Of a DNA stretch of 64,000 bases, positions 40,786 to 53,300 are shown piece after piece (within the stretch, counting starts at the first letter, position 1; each line of letters begins with the position of its first letter). The notes beneath the pieces are model-generated. The model searched no databases. It worked only from the letters and a program-made list of their open reading frames with translations, and was not told where the DNA came from. The stretch is from NCBI GenBank assembly GCA_963082875.1, contig OY720097.1, forward strand, positions 15,818,501 to 15,882,500, in the 5' to 3' direction. Origin of the DNA: Corella eumyota (lineage: Eukaryota; Chordata; Ascidiacea; Phlebobranchia; Corellidae). Both the position numbers and the translations under genes were made by a program.

Positions 40786-41278
40786 ATTTTTAATAATTGT
40801 TAATTTTTCTTCATATATTTTATTCATTGCCTTACATGGAATGTTATTATTTATTATATATATCATAATAATGCAGTTTAATCACTTTAATAATATTATT
40901 ACTCTATTTAAGAACAATTTTGAACTTAATTTGTATTATCAAGTACTGTGGAGATCTCTAATTTAATCTTGATCAATGTTTAGTCCTAGTTCATGTTTTG
41001 AACTGTGTAACAGTAATACAAATCTGCTAATGTTAAAAATTATTTAAGCTGCTATTTTTAATTAGTGTAAATGTTGATGCATGATAATATTTTTTATGCG
41101 ATATTGTTATTCTTTTTTAAGTTTCTATTTTAAATTATATTTTATCATTTTGATTTTTCAGGTGGATATTACTTAGGAAAATATTTTTATGTTAAATACT
41201 ACTTTTATTTCTTATTTGAATTTTGGGTATGTATTAATCTAAAACTAAATGGTATATATATATATATATATATATATA
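40786..41278 (+). other. COMMD2 3' UTR and (TA)n microsatellite
   Basis: AT-rich 3' region ending in a (TA)n run at about 41253-41278, into which the next element appears to have inserted. Confidence 0.45.
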
Positions 41279-41887
41279 CATGGGCGTCGATCCAAAAATT
41301 TTTTTTACTAATATTAGGGGTGCCAAAAAAAGTAACGTATTTTCTAAAAAAAAAACGTTTTAAAGTGCTCATAATTGGTTTAGCTTCTCTAAAATAGACT
41401 CTAAATAGTCTTAATCTTAATGTTCGCAACGATAGCAGACCACGTTGGTTTTTAACCAACGGAAGTACAATTATTACGTAAAATAAGGCACCAGACAATC
41501 GTTATTTGTTTCGCAATAATTCCAGTTTTACACAATCTACAACGTGGCACGCAGAAAATGCCATTTTGATTAAAAAAAAAAATCACTACTCGGAAAAAAA
41601 TCACTAACCATAAAGTAGAAAATTATTAAATGGAGCGAATTTGGTTATTTAAATCTGTTCCCAATTTTCATTGATCGTACAATTTATTTTATGACGTCAA
41701 TAATACAAAGAAACTTTGCGACATTTCAAGTATTTATTATCGTGAAATTTTTTAGATCGCGTATATAACTATCCGTTTTTACGCCAAAAATGCAAAATTT
41801 TGCAAATATTCTAGGGGTGCCACATATATTTAGCACTTGATAAAATTAAAAGTGGGGGTGCATGCACCCCCAGGATCGATGCTAGTG
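41279..41887. mobile_element. Non-autonomous DNA transposon-like element, about 609 bp
   Basis: The left end CATGGGCGTCGATCC and the right end, read in reverse, CACTAGCATCGATCC are imperfect inverted repeats. Beside them lie AGGGGTGCC strings (near 41318 and 41813) and a GGGGGTGCATGCACCCCC palindrome near the right end. Both flanks are (TA)-repeat sequence, consistent with insertion into a microsatellite, so the target duplication cannot be read cleanly. No transposase is coded. Family uncertain; hAT-like is a guess from the ends. Confidence 0.55.
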
Positions 41888-42003
41888 ATATATATCATTC
41901 AAGTTTTTTATAAAATTGATTAAGTTCTCTTTTCATGTTAACAAAAGTAATTTAAATAACATTTTCTTAATTTAGCTTTATTCTTTTGGTTCTTAAAACC
42001 TTA

Positions 42004-42953
<950 letters not shown>

Positions 42954-43887
42954 AGCACATTTTTGGGAGTTGAAATTTGTATCAAGATAAAAACTAAATG
43001 TTGCATCAACACCTTGTATTATGTTGCATGCTGCTAATACACAATTTTGTTTTTCATTAAATTTATAAGTGAACTAGTACTGTTTTAATTTTTTTTTAAA
43101 TATGTTAAACTTTTACTCAAATTTGCCATAGCTGTAAAATATTTTAAAATGAATTGTATTATAACTGTGCACCATCTACCTTGCTGCTTAAACTATGGAA
43201 GCTAGAATTTGTTTGTGCACAAAACTAAACTTCTGTAAGTTATTATTTTAATGTTTAAAATTATTAAATTTGGTTATAGAATCGATTTGTATTTTTGTTA
43301 ATATTATAGATAATAATTCAAGCCCTGTAGCCTAATATCTTTCACAGAACAATGCTCTGGTTGAATTAAATTTTTAAAATTGACTTTTCTATTCCAATTA
43401 TTGAATGAAATTGTGTAATTTCAAAACTAGCATTTTGTGTTTTTTATGAAATCGTACTTTTAATAACAATAATTTTAATACTAATTTTCTTTTAGAAATG
43501 ATTGCTCATTTACAAATCATGAGGGCAAGAATCATTTTTAAAAATATACAATTTCCATTATTTAAAATTTTTGTTAAGGTTTTATTTTGTTACCTATTTT
43601 TTATTGTTATTAGTTTAAAATAACACAGACTTTAAAACATTACATTGTGTTAGTTCTAACGAATTTTTTGAACTTTTATTATGTGGAATTTTTTTTCTTG
43701 TTTTTAGTATTATTTATTTAAACTATTAGTAAAAAAGTATAAATCTAGGATTTCGAACCATAATTACTGCTACATTTTGGCTAATGTTGTTTCGTTTAAG
43801 CATTCTTTATATTACACTTCTGTTTGATTTAAAAATCTTCACACAGGACAATAAAACGTTGCAATTATATGTTGTGGGCTGGTTGTG
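42954..43887 (+). other. CHIC 3' UTR and intergenic region
   Basis: AT-rich, no open frame with protein character, no repeat that I recognise until the foldback element begins. The direct repeat GTTGTG lies at its right edge. Confidence 0.4.
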
Positions 43888-44515
43888 TGGGGTCGACTGA
43901 AAATGAGGGAATGGAAATTGAAGGAACGGAAAATGAAGGAACGGAAAATGAAGGAACCGGAAAATGAAGGAACGGAAAATGAAGGAACCGGAAAATGAAG
44001 GAACGGAAAATGAAGAAACCGGAAAATGAAGGAACGGAAAATGAAGGAACCGGAAAATGAAGGAACGGAAATTGAAGGAAAGTGAAAAAAGGAGTAGCGG
44101 AATCCTAAAAAAATAAAACGCGGAAATACCGTTGACTGTTTATTTAGGTTTACTGTCATTTATTCGAGAACTGATAAGCGATAATAAGTTAATTTTTATT
44201 ACCCCAGCATACCCTAACCCTCTTCTATAAAATGCCCGTTTATTTCTAAAATAATATTGACTTAAATACAAATAAATAGTCAACGGAATTTCCGCGTTTT
44301 ATTTTTTTAGGATTCCGCCTCTCCTTTTTTCAATTTCCGTTCCTTCATTTTCCGGTTCCTTCATTTTCCGTTCCTTCATTTTCCGGTTCCTTCATTTTCC
44401 GTTCCTTCATTTTCCGGTTCCTTCATTTTCCGTTCCTTCATTTTCCGGTTCCTTCATTTTCCGTTCCTTCAATTTCCGTTCCTTCATTTTCCATTCCCTC
44501 AAATTCCGCGTCCCC
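43888..44515. mobile_element. Foldback-type element: long inverted arms made of short tandem repeats
   Basis: The left arm (43888 to about 44145) and right arm (about 44270-44515) are long inverted copies of each other around a loop of roughly 125 bases. Each arm is mostly a tandem array of alternating 15- and 16-base units GGAACGGAAAATGAA and GGAACCGGAAAATGAA, followed by the same inner segment (CGGAATCCTAAAAAAATAAAACGCGG). GTTGTG occurs directly outside both ends (43882-43887 and 44516-44521), a possible 6-base target duplication. Nothing is coded; the Phe/Ser-rich reading frame across the left arm comes from the repeat. The structure resembles Drosophila FB (foldback) elements, but homology is not claimed. 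Confidence 0.8.
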
Positions 44516-45245
44516 GTTGTGCGTAAGCTGGTGAGTTACAATATTCTAAATATAAAAAAATAATTTAAAGTTGTGGGTTTTTGAAAAATAACGTGGTACC
44601 TAAACTAATTAGCTTGCTAATTTTATAACTAAATAGCTAGGACATAAGTCGAATTGAAGTATATAACAGCAAAGAAACTAGCCAAAAACCACTAACATTT
44701 TTAAAATAGCTTTTGGTTCATGAGGACAAACAAAATTAGGTTGGCGCTTAATTAAATTATTCATTCATAGCACAAATATTGTTTAGTTGTATTATGCGTT
44801 TTGCAATTTATTTGAAAATGTAAATTTTTATATTTATATAGTGCTAATTTTATTTGATTTATTAAAATAATAAAAATCAGCCAACTAACACGCATGACCA
44901 ATAATTTTTAATTTGAGTAAGTCATTTTAGAAGTTTGTAACAGCGCCCTGTCAGTGATTTTACAATAAACTTAGGTAGGATTACTTTGTATTTATAGCCA
45001 AACAAATAAGCTAACCTGGGATTAAAATTTTACAATAGAAATATCATGTCTTTAGGTTGACTTTACATTAGTATGTTCGTTTATTTGGATACCGTAACAG
45101 CTAACTGATTAATACTAATAATAGCGATACCATCTGACCGTTTGTGTAAGATTTCGTTCTCCATAACGCGCAAAATTTGATTTTTTTAATAATAAAACCC
45201 CTATTTCAGTGTTTAGGTTAATAAATTTTAAAACATTTGTAAACT
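44516..45245 (+). other. Intergenic region upstream of AGFG
   Basis: AT-rich; no gene seen. A pyrimidine-rich site CTATTTCAG ends at 45209, 36 bases before the AGFG start, and could be a (trans-)splice acceptor. Confidence 0.4.
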
Positions 45246-46865
45246 ATGTCTTCAAAAAAAAAGCTGGAAGAAAAGCATCTTAAAATTATTAAAGAAATTC
45301 AACAGCATGAATGCAACAAACGTTGCTTTGAATGTGACCAAAGAGGTCCAACTTATATTGATGTAACCATTGGCTCTTTTGTATGTACATCATGTGGTGG
45401 ACTATTAAGAGGAATAAATCCCCCTCATCGCATTAAGTCAGTGTCGATGGCTACGTTTACACCAACCGAGATAGCCTACATTGAAACAAGGGGTAATGAG
45501 TATTGCAAGAACATTTATCTTGGCAAATATGATGAAAGATCTAAGGCAAAGCCGGAATCTAGAAGTGATCATGCTAAGCTAAGGACTTTTATGGAGCAAA
45601 AGTATGAACAAAAGAGATGGTACATACCTCCGGAAGAGGCACAAAAACCATTAGATAGCGTCATTAAAAATGCAAATGAAAAGAAAAAGTCTTCAGATAT
45701 TAAACCATTATCTTCTTTACTTGGTCCTAATGCTAATATTCAGGTTAGCAGAACTTCACCAAAACAGGAAGCAGTTACCAAAAAACCTGTTAATAACATT
45801 TTTGACCTTAATTCGCCCACTACAACTGCAAGTTCTGGTGGTTTTGCAGATTTCAACAATGCTTTTACATCTTCGGCATCAACAAACTCTTTTGATGCTT
45901 TTGGTGACTTTACATCTGGTCAACCACAGACTTCTGCACCAACTGCTGTCACTAGCTCCGGTTTTGCTAATTTCTCAAATATGATTGTTCCATCTTCAAC
46001 TACTGCACCCACCATTCAACCACCTTCAGTTCAACAACCAACAATAACTCAACCTCCACAAGATAAGTATGCTGACCTTGGTGACTTATTTAATATTGAC
46101 TCAAGTGCTTCTACCACTGATAACTCAGCATCAATGTGGTCTTCATTTGCTCAGCCCAGCTCTAATACAACTAACTCTTTATTTGGTTCTCCAAAAACCA
46201 ACCAGCAGCCTAATACACAACAGCAGTCAGTTTTCGGCACAAATCATTCTAGTAACCCAGTTTCTAATTCTGTATTTGGTGGAGCACAGCAACAACCCAC
46301 TTCTTATGGAAATTCACAGTCAATATTTGGCAATAATGTTCAACAGCAAGCACCACAACAGCAAGCACCACAACAGCAAGCATCAGCATATGGAAACGCT
46401 CAAACTCAAAATCAATTTGGACAATCTTACACACATCAAAATCAAACAGGTTTTGGAAAACCAGGTGTTTTAATACAGCAGCAACCACAATCTTTTGGTA
46501 ATCCAAATCAACAAGCATTTGGTGGTTTTCCTCAACAACAAACACCATTTGGAGCAAATCCTCAAGCTCAGTCTGCTTTTCCTAATCAACCCAACCAACA
46601 ACCATTTGGTAACACACAACAAACTACATTCCCAGCTCAACAATCCTATATGGGCACTCAACAAACCACAACGCAGTCACAAAATCCATTTATGCCAACA
46701 GCCCAGCCCCAAACTAATATTGGTAACCCTTTTATGTCACAACAACAAGCACAACCTAATTGGAATGGTCAGCAAACTTTTGGACAACCACAATCTATGA
46801 CAACCAACCCTTTTACAGGAACTGCATCACAACCTATCCAAAAATCTACCAACCCATTTTTTTGA
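45246..46865 (+). CDS. AGFG1: AGFG (ArfGAP with FG repeats; Hrb/Rab family member), 539 aa, single exon
   Basis: Residues about 5-130 form an ArfGAP domain with the C4 zinc site CFEC...CTSC (CX2CX16CX2C), then LLRGINPPHRIKSVSMATFT and KRWYIPPEE, strings characteristic of AGFG1/2. The rest is low-complexity, rich in Gln, Asn, Ser, Thr and Phe-Gly pairs, with four NPF motifs near the end (NPFMPT, NPFMSQ, NPFTGT and the terminal NPFF). NPF motifs bind EH domains of Eps15-type endocytic adaptors; AGFG1 works as a clathrin-vesicle adaptor for VAMP7 in other animals and was first described as a cofactor of HIV Rev. The coding sequence has no intron, although vertebrate AGFG genes are intron-rich. 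I cannot choose between AGFG1 and AGFG2; one gene is expected before the vertebrate duplication. Confidence 0.94.
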   Translation: MSSKKKLEEKHLKIIKEIQQHECNKRCFECDQRGPTYIDVTIGSFVCTSCGGLLRGINPPHRIKSVSMATFTPTEIAYIETRGNEYCKNIYLGKYDERSKAKPESRSDHAKLRTFMEQKYEQKRWYIPPEEAQKPLDSVIKNANEKKKSSDIKPLSSLLGPNANIQVSRTSPKQEAVTKKPVNNIFDLNSPTTTASSGGFADFNNAFTSSASTNSFDAFGDFTSGQPQTSAPTAVTSSGFANFSNMIVPSSTTAPTIQPPSVQQPTITQPPQDKYADLGDLFNIDSSASTTDNSASMWSSFAQPSSNTTNSLFGSPKTNQQPNTQQQSVFGTNHSSNPVSNSVFGGAQQQPTSYGNSQSIFGNNVQQQAPQQQAPQQQASAYGNAQTQNQFGQSYTHQNQTGFGKPGVLIQQQPQSFGNPNQQAFGGFPQQQTPFGANPQAQSAFPNQPNQQPFGNTQQTTFPAQQSYMGTQQTTTQSQNPFMPTAQPQTNIGNPFMSQQQAQPNWNGQQTFGQPQSMTTNPFTGTASQPIQKSTNPFF

Positions 46866-49800
46866 TTTATTACAAAATTTGAATATATTGGTTATGGTAA
46901 TTTTATTAAATGGTGTACAGTAGTTAAGTTGGATGTATTTGAATCCTGAAATAACCAGAATTAACTTTGTATGATAAACAAATATAATTTGAATTGTTTC
47001 ATCGACCTATTTTGACTCATTTATTACCTGTTTTTTTGACCCACGCATGAATTTTGCTATGTAACATTCACACTACACTAATATATTGTGCAGTTAACAA
47101 TGAGTTTGGTATTTTAGTGTCCAATCCTTTTTATTAATGATGTTTGTTGTCTTTTTAATGTTGTCATAGATTTTTATTTGTTGTAATGGTGTAAATATTT
47201 TAATTAACATACTTGTAGCAAAATTTAAACCACAGCTAAAAATTAATTACTTAACTTAAACAATGAATTACTAAAATCTGCCCAACTAGTAACTAATAAT
47301 AAAAATCAATTTACAAAAAATTGAATAATTTTAAAATTTTAATCTAAATATAAATACCTACACAGTGACATAAATTTGTAGCATTCTTGAATCATGTTAT
47401 TTATTTTTAAAACAAGTGGTTCAATCGGCAAAACAAGTGCCCACCAGAATAACTTGTTTAATTTTTAACTATGTTGTCATATTTGTCCTTACTTAGTCGT
47501 CAATTTTTTGTCCTTCTTATCGATTATTTATTTGTTTTATATTCAAGAGATAATGTCACTTTTGTTTCACAAATTAGTTGTTGCATGCATTAAACACTTC
47601 TATGTTAACAACTTTATAGGGCTAGTATTGTTAGTTAAATCCCAGATTTCAATTCTCTATTAGTAATTATCACATATTACGATTAATTTTCATTATTTTT
47701 ATACCCTTTTGAGGTTGTTTTGTAACTAATATTAGTTAATATCTATATAATGCAATATAATATGTGAATTATAATAAATAATAGTTAGTATTTAAATGTT
47801 TAACAAATGTATTGTACTTCTAAATATATGTTAAAATTTTAGGTATATTTTGTATTAATATTTAAATAATTATTTCGAATCTGAAATTTTAACAGTTTGT
47901 TTTGGTCTAAGTGCTGAACAATTTTATTTCTTTATTTTTCTTAAAATACAGATAACATTGTAAAATATATTTAACTGTTGAAAAAGCAAGTTGCTACATA
48001 AAATTTATAACCTGAATTCGCGCAGTGTTTTTTTTTTCGGTTTGCCAGTCTTGGAATTATGTCTGGTAAATAAATAAGAACGTTCAAAACTGTGTTCAAC
48101 CCATAATTTGCTGTAAAATATATAAGTATATTTACATATGTCTAATAATGTGTTTAAATTAAAAATTATTTAATACCTGTGTAAAAAGGCGGAGGATTTC
48201 GTGAGGAGTTTTTTTTAGTTTTTTTTAAACACGGATTATTGGTTAATGACCTACTGTTAGTTTGGGGCTTTTGGATTACATAAAAAAGAAATTTATACAT
48301 CTTTTTTTGTGATATGTTCAAAAATATAAAGGAAAACTACAAAAATTTACCGGCTGTGATGCGAAAATTTGGGTGTTGCTGCCCATATCACAATCAGCTA
48401 TGTTTCGCATAATACTTTTTAAATAAGTTAAAGTTAAAAAATATTAAATAATAACAAGCGTTCTTGCATTAACGAGGTTAATTTAAATAGTATTGTCACC
48501 AAAGTTGAGTGACAGTAAGTAATCAGTATTATTAAGCATTGACAATAGAATCACCGTTTGTGGTGTGAAAAATGTTATGTGTTACAACTATTTAACCACC
48601 AGTTATTATTTATTTTCAAAATAAGAATGCAATTTAAAAATATTATAAAAAGTCACTTCGTTAATAGGGGTTTGCTATTTACTTGTTGAATTAAAGAGGT
48701 GGATATATTAGATTTATTAAAAAACACCCTAAGAACAACGGTTGTGTTGCGCAAAATTTCTTGTGTCTGTTTTTTTTGCTATATTTGTTGCGTTCGATTT
48801 TAATTGCTTTATTATATTTAAGTGCTTGTTTATTTAATAAAATCAATTTTAGACATTTAAAATTTGGTCTAATTTATATCTTGATATCAACAACTTAAAA
48901 CTAAGTTAAAAAACAAAATCATGTTTGTTGATTAAAAAATAAATTTTTGCCATTTAAAATTTAGTAAATGTATCTTATACGAATAAGCGATAAATGTGTT
49001 AAAATTGTTTTTTTTTTTTGGTTTATACAATTAAATTTTTAATTGTTTGTTAAAATTTGAAAAATATTATGTTAAAACTTTTAAATTAATTTTGTAAATT
49101 TTATTTTGTTTTTCAAATAAATCTTGTTAATCCTAAGTCTAATATTTAATAGGTTTAAATTTGTCTTTGTAGCGGTATTTAATTGTTTTGTTACTATCAT
49201 ACGACTAGCAATTTTTTTGTTAGTAAATTAGTACCTAAACACAAAAAAAGTTATACAATATGAAAATTCTTAACCTTAGAGTAGGCACTTAACCTTAGGG
49301 TAGGCGGGTCATGAATCACTATGAATTGGTGTCTTTGCCTTCTGGGTTGGCCAAACACCTAAATCTGAACCCATTACACTTGAACTCCTAATAATAAGCC
49401 CTTTAAAACTAAACCCCTTGCAATTAAACCCCTAATAACTAAACTCCTTGAATTACTTAGATTAAATCATATTGAAACCTGTAAAATAAGAGATATTATA
49501 AATTTGGGTAACAGGCTCCGGATTACATAGCACTGTTGCATCAAAATAAATACAAAAGCGTTACAGCAAATGTCATGAAACCTTCTTTCACGTATTTAGT
49601 TTGAGGATAAAGCACTTGATTGTTTTTCATACGAATGACGTAACAGTTTTTTGATGGTGACTAAGGAGAATATTTATTTGCCAAAGCGTTAAAACAAAAT
49701 TTTTGATAATACTTGTTTAATAACAATAGTTTTTCGAAATATGCGTCTGTCCAGTGGGAGAGTATTGTTCATAACATATCTACATTAAGTAAAACTTTAA

Positions 49801-50032
49801 ATTATTAAGTTGGTCTGTATTGCGTTTTGCTTGGCAGTTAGTTTTTTACTTTTTGCTGTACACTGCCTTACTGGAAAGTCTGACTTCAAACTTTAATAAT
49901 AACAGACAGACAGATTAAAAGACATTTTAAATTGGTCTTATGGGTGTATAAAATAAATTTAGGTGACTGTAGCAAATTAAACGAGAATAGTTCGGGATTT
50001 ATAGTTTAAATGGGTTTAAAACTTAAAAAAAG
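46866..50032 (+). other. AGFG 3' UTR and long intergenic region before ATP7
   Basis: 3.2 kb of AT-rich sequence without a supportable gene. A block at about 49265-49460 repeats short strings such as TTAACCTTAGRGTAGG (twice) and CCCCTAATAACTAAAC/CTCCTAATAATAAG, possibly the remains of an old repeat. GTTGTGTTGCGCAA near 48740 also occurs near 33475. Confidence 0.4.
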
Positions 50033-50301
50033 GGATCTCTATTAGTTTCGCACGCCCTACATAAACAGGGTGTGTAACCGAAATATGTCACATGTAATTA
50101 AACAAAGAGGTTGCATAAATTAAACCCTTACCCTAACCCTCACATATTCAGTTTACCCATTAACACATCTGACTCGTAAAGCGGACTAAGTTATACTCAT
50201 TAAAACATATTTCAACTAATTTTTAATGTCTGGTTGAACAATTGCCATACTTAGGTTATAACGCCTTGTTAAATTCGGGCGTGCGAAAGTAGTAGAGATC
50301 C
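50033..50301. mobile_element. 269-bp MITE directly upstream of ATP7
   Basis: Terminal inverted repeats of 25 bases with two mismatches (GGATCTCTAT.. at the left; GGATCTCTAC.. when the right end is read in reverse; both continue to TTTCGCACGCCC). Flanking AAAAAAAG at 50025-50032 and 50302-50309 is an exact 8-base target duplication. No coding sequence. The 8-bp duplication points to a hAT-type non-autonomous element. It ends 71 bases before the ATP7 start codon. Confidence 0.85.
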
Positions 50302-50372
50302 AAAAAAAGTTAATTACATAAAAATATTTCAGATTTTTTTATTAATTTAAATAAAATAATTAAAATAAAACA

Positions 50373-53300
50373 ATGGAGGAGAAGTATAAAACTGAAATTG
50401 TTTCTATTATTGGAATGACATGTAATTCTTGTGTACAAACTATTGAACAAGAATTGGGAAAAAATGAAAGTATAAAATCTATTAATGTAAGTAATTGAAA
50501 TATTATTTGTGTTATTACTTGTTGTGACATAAAAATATTGGGTACTCAATGTTAGTATATATATTTGTTTAATGTTTAAGGTATCTCTTAGTAATGCTAA
50601 TGCTGAAGTCACATACGACAAAAATGTCTTGGAAATTACAGATGTAGTAAATCTTATAGAAGATTTGGGGTTTGACGCAAAAGGTAACTACTTTCTTTAA
50701 AAGCAATCTATGGTAATTTTTAGATTTTATTGTTTTAAAAAATTTATATTTAGTAAATCTTAGGGTTAAGTATTTTAAATATCACGATAATCATGCCTTT
50801 AAATAAAATTAGGTAGGGCTACTTCAAAAAGAAAATGTTTCTTTGTTAAGTTCTTTAGAACCTAGTTGTAATCTAGAAATTTAACCCATTTAGTCAGAAA
50901 CTTAACCCATTTAGTCATGCCTAAACACATCTGTATGTTTAACTTACTTCTGTTTTTTCGCTTTTAAGCTAACCTGTAACCAAGTTACGGTTTTTGAACA
51001 AAGTAATTATCGACTTACTTACATCATTTGTTTGGCTGTATAAAAAATATTTTTTTTTTAACTTTGTGTGCAATCATACTTTGTTTTTCATTTTAAATAT
51101 AATTTTTAATGCAGTGTTTTAACCTGTTTTTTTATTATTAAACTAAGCTTATTTTGTTGTTATTCTTATAAACACATGTTATTACTTTGTTATCTTAAAA
51201 ATCTCGAGTGTAAAGTATATATTTGTTAATTAATTTTCTTAGAAACAACTTCCAACAATGAAGAAATTACAGTAAACATAGAAGGGATGACTTGTGATGC
51301 TTGTGTAAATACGATCACAACTAATTTAAAAAAGCTGGAGGGCGTTAAAAGTGCAAAAGTATGTAAAAGTCAAAATAGTTATACAGTATGTACATGAATA
51401 GATTAAAATAGTATTTAATAATCCATACTTTTTATTGCTTTTTGATCAATGTCATTCTATAATAATATAGTTTAACTTAAAAAGAAATTTAATTTAAAGA
51501 TTGTTGGATCCATAACTGGATTTATGAATTGACTTTCACCTGTGTAATTTTATTTTAATCTTTTTCAGGTGTCACTTGAAAATAAACAAGGAGTAATCAC
51601 CCACCTTAAAGACAAAGTTAAACCTGCTGATGTAATTGAGGTCATTGAAGATTTAGGTTTTGAAGCAAGCATGAGTGAAAATGGACAAGAAAAACGAACC
51701 TTAACTGGTCGCTTAAGTGTAGGTGGAATGACTTGTAACTCTTGCGTGAATTCAATTGAACAACAAGTCGGCTCCTATACTGGAATTTTAAGTATAAAGG
51801 TGAATTTTTTAATTAATTGAAAGTTGTTTTAGAGTGTTTATTAAAGCCTAACCTTGATATGATTGTATTACAACTCAATTACATACCTAAAAGCTATGTA
51901 ATTTATTTGCTGATGTCTATACTCAATTTTTTTTTAATTTTAGGTTTCACTGGCTGAAAAAGAAGCAGTTGTAGAATACAACCAAGAGCTTATCAAACTT
52001 GAACAGATTAAGGATGCCATTGAAGACATGGGATTCGATGCAGCTATCAAGTATGGTGTCATTCCTTCCAAAACTGAAGTAAAGACCAATAATCTCATCA
52101 GTTTGGCAGAAACATACACTGTTGAAAACAATGGCAGATTGGTTTCAAACTCTGCTGATCTGGATAGCGCATCTTTGAATTCTATTGACGAAGGTTCGAT
52201 AAAGAAAATTATTATTGGAGTGGATGGTATGCATTGCAAATCTTGCGTAAGAAAAATTGAGGAAAACATGAACCAGTTAAGCAGTGTTTCAAGGGTTAAA
52301 GTCTACCTTGATGAAAAACAAGCTGTAATTTTATACAACCCTGAAAAAATATCACCTATTGAACTTGCACAAAAAATTAAAGAGTTAGATTTTACAGCAA
52401 CTTTACCGAATGGACAGAAATTTGCTCCCATTTCTACAAATGGGGAGACATCAATGCCCAAACTTAAACCACCAGCTTCGGTGTTTATTAAATCTTCAGA
52501 CAACTCCTCACAAAAATCTGCGGCAATTTTGTCAATTGATTCAACAAATTCAAGCTCATCTAAGCACACAAAATCATCGAATGGTTTGAAGACTGCAAGA
52601 CAGATGGCAAAACGAAAGAAAATTGAAAACAAAAAGGACTTGTTGTTGAAGGATATAAGTGTACCAATGGAGGATGATGTGGAAAAATGTTTTATTGCCA
52701 TCACTGGAATGACTTGTGCTTCGTGTGTCAACAATATCGAAAGAAATATAGGTGGGTTGTATTAAATGAATTGTTAAAGTAGCAATAAAACCTATAAAAA
52801 CATTTTTTATTGCCCTAGTTCTATATTTTTTATTTGTTACAATCTTAAAATTAAAATAATTTTTAAATTTAAATCTTTTGATTTTTTTTTATAGGCAGAG
52901 AAGAAGGTATCGTTTCAATATTAGTTGGACTTATGTCAGGTCGTGCTGAAGTTAAATACAGACCAAGTATTGTCGGCCCTGAAAAAATTGTTGATTTTGT
53001 TGAAGACCTTGGTTTTGGGGCAACATTGCAAGAAAACAGCAACAAAAATGGACAAATTGAACTTAACGTAAGAGTAAACACTGTGTTTATTGTAAACATT
53101 TTAAAGACACCTCAACATTTTTAAAAGTATAACATATTTAAATTGTGTTTAAAAAATTAAAACAAATTACCTTACAAGGTATAATTAAAACAAAGTTGAT
53201 AATTTGTTAAGTAGTGTCTTTTCATACAAATCCCTATATGTTGATAAAACTGCTTAGTTGTAAATATAAATGACTGATCAAATCGTGACGCCATTCTTGT

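Noticed and set aside
43839-44159. Phe/Ser-repeat protein on the minus strand
   Set aside because: It is the translation of the foldback arm's tandem units, not a gene.
43888-44515. CRISPR-like array
   Set aside because: Units are contiguous without unique spacers, inverted in the second arm, and the genome is animal.
45670-46800. Several open frames inside AGFG in other frames and on the other strand
   Set aside because: Shadows of Gln/Pro/Asn-rich low-complexity coding sequence.
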